A DNA stretch of 64,000 bases from Cephalopachus bancanus (Eukaryota; Chordata; Mammalia; Primates; Tarsiidae): contig JAPVLO010000054.1 in NCBI GenBank assembly GCA_027257055.1, positions 1,798,001 through 1,862,000 on the forward strand. Reading direction: 5' to 3'. This document shows positions 57,412 to 64,000 of the stretch, piece by piece (position 1 is the stretch's first letter; the number at the start of each line of letters is the position of its first letter). The position numbers were made by a program, and so were the translations under genes. Under the pieces are notes generated by a model that had not been told where the DNA came from, made no database searches, and worked only from the letters and a program-made list of their open reading frames with translations.

Positions 57412-57493
57412 GGGCTCCAACTGAACTGAGCAAGGACTTCCAGAAGATGGCCTGGGACAAGCGAAACAGGTTTCTTTGTTTCATGTACTATTG
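57412..57493 (+). other. Candidate exon (82 bp), gene unknown
   Basis: A T-rich tract with a TTCTTAAT branchpoint-like motif leads to an acceptor ending GACCTAG (AG at 57410-57411). The donor at 57494 reads GTAAGC after ATTG. Of the three forward frames only one is open through all 82 bases; it encodes 26 codons, beginning APTELSKDFQKM and ending FLCFMYY, and would start and end with two split-codon bases. I recognise no domain. It could be a protein exon, a non-coding RNA exon, or chance. Confidence 0.3.
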
Positions 57494-57887
57494 GTAAGCT
57501 TCTGAGAGATACATGTCAATCAACCATTGCCTCAATTACACATTCAGCATTCAAGTTAAAAAGAACCATCATTTTACATCCTTCAGTCTGTTGCTGGTCA
57601 GAAAAGGTGGATGACTAGGTAAAAGGGTTTACTATTAGGTCCAAGTATGGTATGAAACTGTTTCCTCCACTGTCTACAATCTCTACCTTCTGTTCTGCTG
57701 CAGTCCAGTGAAGGAATGCTGTAGTTCTACCTCTAAAAGATAGTAGAGAGGCCAAGAGGGTTGTTTCATGTACCACCACCAGAAAAGCCAGCTTGCAGGG
57801 AGAATCTAACATATTGTCCATTACTAGGAATCAAATCATAATTTTCAGCTATCAGAAATGTTTTTAATTTTGATAAAGAATACTCCA

Positions 57888-57945
57888 GAAGTGGCCACTG
57901 CACTCCAGTCTGGGCGACAGAGTGAGACTCCAACTCAAAAAAAAA
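57888..57945 (+). mobile_element. Severely 5'-truncated Alu stub
   Basis: Only the last about 45 bases of the Alu body (GTGGCCACTGCACTCCAGTC onward) plus an A-tail, flanked by a perfect target-site duplication AAGAATACTCCA (57876-57887 and 57946-57957). The body matches the young subfamily 3' end (GGGCGACAGAGTGAGACTCC). Confidence 0.95.
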
Positions 57946-57957
57946 AAGAATACTCCA

Positions 57958-58888
57958 ATGGTTAATGACTTTTTCATGAAAAAGTTTAATATTTCTGTTT
58001 ACTGTGTAGAATCATGATGCATAAATAAGACTTCTAAACTTTCAAAGACTAGAGAGCGGGATTAGGGAAGGAAGAGATGACAGGTTGGCTGGGAGTTAAG
58101 GTGAAACAAATGGCAAAGAAGATGAGTTGCCAGTTTTTCTAAGAAAATGTAATATGTGATGGAGAAAAGGCAAGAAGTTACCTAGCAACTTCCAAGTCTT
58201 CTTGTTTTTTCCAAGGCCTTCTCATTCCAATGGGAATTTAGATAGGCAATGTAGAAATTAAACCATATCTATGTCATGACTCGTCCTTGGTAAATACATT
58301 TCTAATGCAAACTGATTAGTTCTTCAGAACTAAAAATTTATTTTGATCGATTGCTTCCATGTATAGAAATAGCCTAACTTTGAAAAAGGCACTATTTTGT
58401 TCAAGTTTTTAAGGTCATTCATGCAAACACTGTAGGACTTCTTTATCTTCTTTACCACGATGTACATAACATTAACAAAATAAAATACATAAAATTAAAA
58501 TCATTTTAAATTTTCTGTACACTAGAAAATTAGGCACATTTGAAAGTTCTTCTTAAATTACATTGCAAATATCACCAAATTATTTTAATTTTTTTCCTGT
58601 AGCAATAAAGGCTGAACATAAAAAAATTCAAATGTCCTATACAAAATTAAGAATTAAATGATGAAGTTCATTTAACTTTTTTCATACATAGGCCTTCTCA
58701 ACTGGAATCTTACCCCAGAGAAGCTTTAAAAAAACTCTGCAGAAACCATAAACTTTAAGACACATTACGATCTAAGAAAGAGTGTAAAAAGGCTTTTTCT
58801 AAGGGGTAAAAATGATGGTTTTAAAAAAATACTATTTTGAAATTTCTACCTTAAGCATGTACACTTCTATCATTTAAAATAATCATTA
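57958..58888. other. Unique AT-rich sequence, nothing recognised
   Basis: No gene or repeat identified. Confidence 0.4.
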
Positions 58889-58889
58889 T

Positions 58890-59055
58890 TTTTTAATATA
58901 AAAGTTTCCTTTCTCCCCATTCTTCCCTCCTCCAGCCCCTGGCAACCACTATTCTCTATAGATGTGACTACTGTCTATGGATTTGACTACTCTGGGTACC
59001 TCATATAAGTGGTATCATATAGTATTTTTCACTTTGTGACTGTCTTCATTCATAC
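58890..59055 (-). mobile_element. Old L1M 3' fragment
   Basis: CCTCCAGCCCCTGGCAACCACTATTC, then CTACTCTGGGTACCTCATATAAGTGGTATCATATAG, antisense L1. The same part recurs at 60820-60895, so the two are copies of one L1 subfamily. Confidence 0.8.
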
Positions 59056-59194
59056 TCAGAAGTAAAAGAAGCAGAGATGGAAGTTATAATAACAATTCTA
59101 AGAGAAACATTATAACCTTTACAAAGTACGTGCATTTTGTTACACATTAAGAGACTGAACAAGGCAGTTTTCTATATTGCTAACCTTAATAGTG

Positions 59195-59310
59195 ATGAAA
59201 CATATTGAAATGCTAAAGTGACATGTTCAAGGTCGCACAGTGTATAAATTGCGGTACCTGAACTAGAATACAAGTTGTCCAACATTTAAAAGTGTACTCT
59301 CCATCATGTC
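59195..59310 (+). mobile_element. MIR SINE fragment
   Basis: AAAGTGACATGTTCAAGGTCGCACAGTGTATAAATTGCGG then CTCCATCATG is the MIR 3' end region. Confidence 0.65.
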
Positions 59311-59384
59311 TTTCTGGGTCAGTATTGAGGATGTCCTCATACCCTTTGAGCACCCCTGGAAGAGCTTATCCATGCACACTGGAG

Positions 59385-59610
59385 CTAATAATAATAGCTA
59401 ATATTTGTAGAGTTCACACTAATTACCAAGCTCTGCTTTAATCACTTTACAGATATTAATTCATTTAATTTACACAGCAACCTTATGGAGTAAATGTCAT
59501 TATTATCATTCTGTTTTTACATAAAAGGAAACTAAGGTAATATAACTTGGCCGCAGATCATAACGCAGGCAGTCTGACTTCAGGATCTGCACTTAGCCAT
59601 CCCTTTAAGT
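59385..59610 (+). mobile_element. MIR SINE
   Basis: GCTAATATTTGTAGAGTTCACAC, CAGATATTAATTCATTTAATTTACACAGCAACC, then AGGAAACTAAGGTAATATAACTTGGCC: MIR order. Confidence 0.8.
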
Positions 59611-60254
59611 TGTGTGCTGACTTGTCTTTATCTGCCAAGTTAAAAGGGAAGGATTGATCTCTTTTAGTGCAAGGTAAGTCACAAGGCAGATTGTACAAAA
59701 TAGTCTACACGGAGTGAAGGAAGCACCATAATTTTTCCAAGGAATTTCTTTGCTTGTATATTTTTTGATCATTAGAGCCCAATTTGGACAAATTCATTTT
59801 CACTCCAAGCCTGGTCAATGTCTGGACATTTTCATGAAGAAGGAAACTGAGACTCATAGGAAACACTGATGGTAGAGGTGAGAGTATACAACTCAGCAGA
59901 CCCTTTGTCCAATGTTAATTTCGTTGGCCTCCACCATTGTTAGCCTGTTAAATTGTGGCTTGCACCATTTCAGGGAGCAAATACAAAATGTGCTTCTTAT
60001 GCTTTGGTGGAACTTTCCATTTCAAGGAAGTAGATTCCAGCAGGACTAAGGCTGCCTGGAAGCAAAGGGCTTCTTATGGGGCTATTATAAAATAGAAAAA
60101 CAAAAATCACAGTTTGGAACATGACCCTTTCATTGTACACATGCAATACATCTGGGCAGCTGTACAATGTGGGCCACTGGCAGAGGCTGTTTTCACAGAT
60201 GAAACACAGGAGTGAACTTCTTTAAGAATAAGAGAAAGGCGGGAAAAAATACTT
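59611..60254. other. Unique sequence, nothing recognised
   Basis: No gene or repeat recognised. Confidence 0.4.
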
Positions 60255-60386
60255 TTTCTTTCTTAAAAACTTGTGATAAAATATGCATCAAAATTTATCA
60301 TTTTAAACATTTTTAAGTGTACAATTCAGTGGCAGTAAGTGCATTCACAATGTTGTATAACTATCACCAACATCCATCTCCAGAAC
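60255..60386 (-). mobile_element. Old L1M 3' region, first part
   Basis: GTGATAAAATATGCATC then ACATTTTTAAGTGTACAATTCAGTGGCAGTAAGTGCATTCACAATGTTG is antisense L1 3' text. It continues at 60742. Confidence 0.88.
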
Positions 60387-60741
60387 CTTTTTTTAATTTT
60401 TATTTTTTTGAGTTGGATTCTCACTCCGTCGCCCAGGCTGGAGTGCAGTGGCACACTCACGGCTACCCCTGCATCGACCTGCTGGGCTCTGCAATCCTTC
60501 CACCTCAGTCTTACAAAGTAGCCGGAACTGTAGGTGCATACCCCCACGCCTGGCTAATTTTTTTTTTTTTCAGAAAGCAGGATTTATCAAGAGGACAGAA
60601 AAACAATCACAGTGGGAGGGGACCTGAATGGGCTGCTTTTTTTTTTTAATTGTAAAAACGAGGTCTCGCCAAGTTGCGGGCTCAGGCAATCCACTGCCTC
60701 TGCCTTCCAAAGTGCTGAGATTACAGGCTGAGCCACTGAGC
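60387..60741 (-). mobile_element. Alu-type SINE carrying an internal insert
   Basis: A reverse Alu with a perfect target-site duplication CCATCTCCAGAAC (60374-60386 and 60742-60754). It keeps the linker CTCGCCAAGTTGC, but the B-box hairpin segment is deleted (GCC-AAGTTGC joins GGGCTCAGG). The mid-element A-rich linker (T-rich here) was invaded by a short poly(A)-ended insert (60571-60636). Confidence 0.95.
60571..60636 (-). other. Short poly(A)-tailed insert in Alu, possible mRNA-end retrocopy
   Basis: 66 bp with no Alu similarity lie between two T-runs in the Alu middle linker. Read on the - strand the insert ends GATAAATCCTGCTTTCTG followed by about 13 As: a variant polyadenylation hexamer (GATAAA) 12 nt before the tail. 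This is what a 5'-truncated copy of a cellular transcript, inserted by L1 machinery in an A-rich site, would look like. Source transcript not identified. Confidence 0.5.
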
Positions 60742-60754
60742 CCATCTCCAGAAC

Positions 60755-61258
60755 TTTTTATCCTCCAAGAACAAACTCTGTACCATTAAATAGTAACATC
60801 CATTCTTCCCTCCCCCAGTCCCTGTCAACCACTATTCTGTTTTCTGTCTCTATGGATTTGATTACTTCAGGTAATTCACATAAGTGGTATCATAAAGTAT
60901 TTATCGTTTTGTTATTGATTTATTTCGTTCCATATAATGCCTTCAAGTGTATACATGTTGTAACCATGTCATAATTTCCTTCCTCTTTAAGGCTGAATAG
61001 TCTTCCATTGCATGTATATACTACATTATCTCCATTTATTTATGTCAGTGGACTTTTGGGTTGCTCCCATCTTGTGCCTGTTGTGAAGAATGGTGTCACA
61101 AATATGGGTGTATAAATATCTGTCTAATTCTCTGCTTTCACTTCTTTTGAGTATATACCCAGAAGTGGATTTATTGGATCATATGATAATTCTTTTTTAT
61201 TTTATTATTTGAAGAATTGTCATAGTGCTTTCCATAATGGCTGCACCATTTTACAAGT
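60755..61258 (-). mobile_element. Old L1M 3' region, second part
   Basis: Antisense L1: CCTCCCCCAGTCCCTGTCAACCACTATTC, TAAGTGGTATCATAAAGTATTT, GGCTGAATAGTCTTCCATTGC, GGACTTTTGGGTTGCTCCC, TATACCCAGAAGTGGATTTATTGGATCATATG, ending at ATGGCTGCACCATTTTACA. Confidence 0.92.
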
Positions 61259-61347
61259 AATAGATTTCAAAGCCAATTAATGAATTCAGTTTCTCTAACC
61301 TCCCTCCACTTCCTCAAAAAGACCGAGTGCCATGGAGGTGCTGAAAG

Positions 61348-61449
61348 TTCCAAAAGGCTCCCCTACACATTTAATCAACAAAATGTACTAATGAAGGATC
61401 CACTATGTGCACAATAATATACAAAGGATAATAGGCGATATAAAGATTA
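61348..61449. repeat. 102-bp direct repeat, copy A
   Basis: From TTCCAAAAGGCTCCCC to GATATAAAGATTA. Copy B at 62596-62697 differs at one base (A at 61430, T at 62678). Flanks differ on both sides at this position. Confidence 0.97.
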
Positions 61450-62595
61450 GAACTAACCATGTGATTGCCAACTGTGCTATTTGTCCACTCAATCCAACCC
61501 AGTCTACAGTCTTTATCTCACCTTACCTCAGTAAGCCACAATTTTACAAATGCTGCAGAACTTGTAGAACCACCGCCACTCCTGCCAGAATTCCTCAAAA
61601 TTTCATGACAGAGCCACCTAGGGGCCACTTGAGCTATGCTAAATAGGAAAAAAACAATAGTCTCAAGGACCTGTCCAAGTTGTTACACACTGTAGTGATT
61701 ATTATTATAATGTCTAATTTATAGTTTACTATTTCATAGAACAAATGAAAATATGAGCCACAGAAAACATAGTGTGCACCTGTTTTACAGCATTGTAGTG
61801 ACAAATTTAATGTGTGCTTTACCATGTGAATGCATATTTTACACACCTTTAACTTTCCTGCAATGCCTAGCATGGTGCCTTGGACAGTATATAAACTGGT
61901 AATAAACTCAGACAGTGTGTTCCAAACCTGAATTATTCACATTATCACTTTGGAACATTTTTGCTATGTCCACATGTCAATTTCCTTATTTTACTTAAGT
62001 TTATATTTAATAAGAAAGCTTCATATTAAATTAATATAAGTATACCTGGAGAGTCAGTATTTCTTACTATAAGCACAACAAATACTTATAAAAACAAATT
62101 ATCTCACTTAAAATTACTTCCCATATCATCAGTAGAGATTCTGGACCAATTTATTTGAACGTGTTTCTACTACCTATTCAAAACAGTATATTAGTCATTA
62201 TTTTGAGAAGAACATTTAAAATAAAAACTGAATAAGGATAAAAATTTGGTCACAAAATGTTATTAGTGATCATTTTGGTGATATAATTATATTTTTATTG
62301 CCCTAAACTGGAAATTTGTGAGTTATATAAATAGAATATGTGTACTGTATATATAATATTTAGTTGATAGAGACAATGAATGAATAAGAAAAGGCAAAAG
62401 GTGGGAAATTCTAATAAACAGTTCCATCAGATCAATACTAGAGATTAGTGGGACAGTGATCGTCACAGCCAGACCTTCCTCATATCTGATAGCAAGAAGT
62501 GCACCAATGAATGGTATAAAGGGAAAGCAGACATAAAAGATTAATTATCAGAGGGATGGTAAAGCATGAGTCAAAGCAATGACAGATGGTCCATC
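61450..62595. other. Unique sequence between the two direct repeats
   Basis: No gene seen. A diverged paralogous block exists: 61720-61765 (TTTACTATTTCATAGAACAAATGAAAAT) resembles 62785-62825, suggesting an older duplication covering more than the 102-bp core. AT-rich otherwise. Confidence 0.45.
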
Positions 62596-62697
62596 TTCCA
62601 AAAGGCTCCCCTACACATTTAATCAACAAAATGTACTAATGAAGGATCCACTATGTGCACAATAATATACAAAGGATTATAGGCGATATAAAGATTA
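62596..62697. repeat. 102-bp direct repeat, copy B
   Basis: Second copy of the sequence at 61348-61449, offset 1248 bp, 101 of 102 bases identical. Right flank continues into an ATCACTGCTCTTGTCCCATGC block not seen after copy A. Confidence 0.97.
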
Positions 62698-63755
62698 TAA
62701 ATCACTGCTCTTGTCCCATGCTCTTAAAAATCTAGAGGAGACAGCCATGAAAACCAAAATTATTACTGTAAGGACCAGCTTGTATTTTACTATTTCATAT
62801 TAGAAATGAAATTATTAACCACAGAAAGCAGACTGATGAAAAAGCTGAATACACACACATAGATATATGGAACACTCTGTGGGAACAGAGAAGAGAAGCA
62901 AGAGTAAGAACAAGGAAGCAACTGGGGAAGATTTCTAGGATGAAATGATGTTTAAGGATATAAATGTTGATGATTGGGGTAAAATGTCTGAAAAGATGCT
63001 TTCTCATCTTCAGAGGATGAATACTTCCTTCTCTAGGACCAAGAAGAGGGAGTATCATCTAGAATACAGAGCACTCCATTTCTCTAGTTAGAACTGGACA
63101 GTGCTGGAAGTGGACAGTTGAGTGGACTGCCAAGGAAGTGAAAGTGAGCTCGGTGGCAGTCACAGAGCTATGGAGTCTCACATGACACTAACAAGTTAAA
63201 AGAGGGTATTTATGCCAGCTGCTCACGTTCCTCTAAAGCCTGGCCTGTTCATGAGCTGCCTTACTTCCTGACATCTCTCTCCAGCTGGGCTATTTCCTGG
63301 GCTATTGCAGACTCCTCCCTTCACACACCCTTCACAGCTGTGGTTTGGCACTCTTTGCAAGAGCACCAATGCCCAGCGTGCCCTCTGGGCTTGTCTCCTG
63401 AGAGAAAGGCCTGCCTATTTCCACTACTGAATTTACCCACAGAGACTGGCAGAGGCAGTTTTTTTTTAGATGACCAAAGCAAATTGGCCTGCATGAATGA
63501 CTCCAGAGCCGTGTGGTAACAATCAGATCTGATGGCTGGGACACCCAGAGGCACAAGCATAGGCTGTAAGAGCTCAGAGCTTTTCCTGCTGCATCATAGA
63601 AACTGTTGGCTTAGGATATGGAAGCATTTGAAGGATGAATGAAAACTCCTCCTTATACATGATGTTTGGCTGTGACTGGAGAGAGTAGTCAAGTTGAAAT
63701 TATACAACAAACAGTTGTTTTTATCCAGAGCCAAGAAAGTGACTATGATTCCCTA
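62698..63755. other. Unique sequence, no gene seen
   Basis: Overlapping open frames at 63321-63560 (-) have no recognised domain. The GC-richer part at 63180-63560 differs from the AT-rich surroundings and could be regulatory or an unrecognised old repeat. Confidence 0.4.
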
Positions 63756-63759
63756 TAAG

Positions 63760-64000
63760 TAGGTGGTGCTCAAGCCACGGTCTGCAAACTATGTCCTGGG
63801 AGCCAAACCCAGCCCATTGCTGTTTTCCTTTACTCTGTAAACTCAGCATGGTTTCTCCATTTTCGAATAGTTGGAAAAAAGAGAATATTTTATGACATGT
63901 AGAAACTATATGAAACTCAAATTTGAATACCCATGAATAAAGTTTTACTGGAACATGGCTATGCCCATTCACTTACACAGTGTCTCGCCTGGTTTCAAGC
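63760..64000 (+). mobile_element. hAT-type DNA transposon fragment, cut by window end
   Basis: GGTCTGCAAACTATGTCCTGGGAGCCAAACCCAGCCCATTGC, then GAATAAAGTTTTACTGGAACATGGCTATGCCCATTCACTTACACAGTGTC. This order is typical of old mammalian non-autonomous hAT elements. The right end lies beyond the window. Confidence 0.75.

Noticed and set aside
9..64000. CRISPR array or bacterial operon
   Set aside because: No regularly spaced repeats, no long coding frames, no ribosome-binding sites; the repeat content is mammalian.

Overview
This window is vertebrate nuclear DNA, AT-rich and dense in interspersed repeats, with no protein-coding gene I can support. Dimeric 7SL-derived Alu SINEs, L1 LINEs whose ORF2 tail is primate-like, MaLR LTRs, MIR, L2 and MER5/Tigger-type DNA transposon fossils place it in a primate. 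The dominant Alu family is not a human AluJ/S/Y type. Its left arm reads GGCTCAGCCTG instead of GGCTCACGCCTG, has a GCGGGTTCGAGACCCGC hairpin, and its right arm ends GACTCCAACTC. L1 3' ends finish in a GAATTGTACCCCACATC tail, and two mariner-like elements are present. I infer a strepsirrhine, more likely lorisiform (galago/loris) than lemur, with tarsier as an alternative. This is pattern recognition, not a search result.

Layout. 1-13.1 kb: three Alus, two L2 blocks, L1 fragments, and a MaLR LTR (about 10.15-11.19 kb) split by a mariner at 10570-11153. 13.1-28 kb: five Alus, MIRs, a long unnamed ancient repeat (18.8-20.2 kb) carrying TATC and CA microsatellites, a Tigger/MER2-like element, and a MER5-like element split by an Alu. 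28-39 kb: an old L1 split by two abutting Alus, a Tigger relative, a MaLR LTR, a second mariner (35023-35531), a Tc1/mariner-type MITE (36987-37209) and an L1 inserted into a MIR. 39-54.4 kb: a dense Alu cluster, a MER5-like element with an 82-bp tandem duplication, and a 2-kb antisense L1 ORF2 fragment split by an Alu. 54.4-64 kb: mostly unique AT-rich DNA with one exon-like 82-bp segment (57412-57493), a 58-bp Alu stub, an antisense L1 split by an Alu that itself carries a short poly(A)-tailed insert, a near-identical 102-bp direct duplication, and a hAT-type element at the right edge.

The window reads as an intron or gene desert. No tRNA, rRNA, CRISPR or bacterial feature is visible. The open frames are short; most lie in Alu consensus sequence or in stop-poor low-complexity DNA. 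Nested insertions give a relative chronology: MIR/L2/MER5 and MaLR are oldest, then old L1s, then mariner and Alus. The most unusual features are the tRNA T-arm-like hairpin in the Alu left arm, the mariner pair, a CpG-rich 19-bp palindrome in AT-rich DNA (47304-47322), the exon-like segment and the 102-bp duplication.
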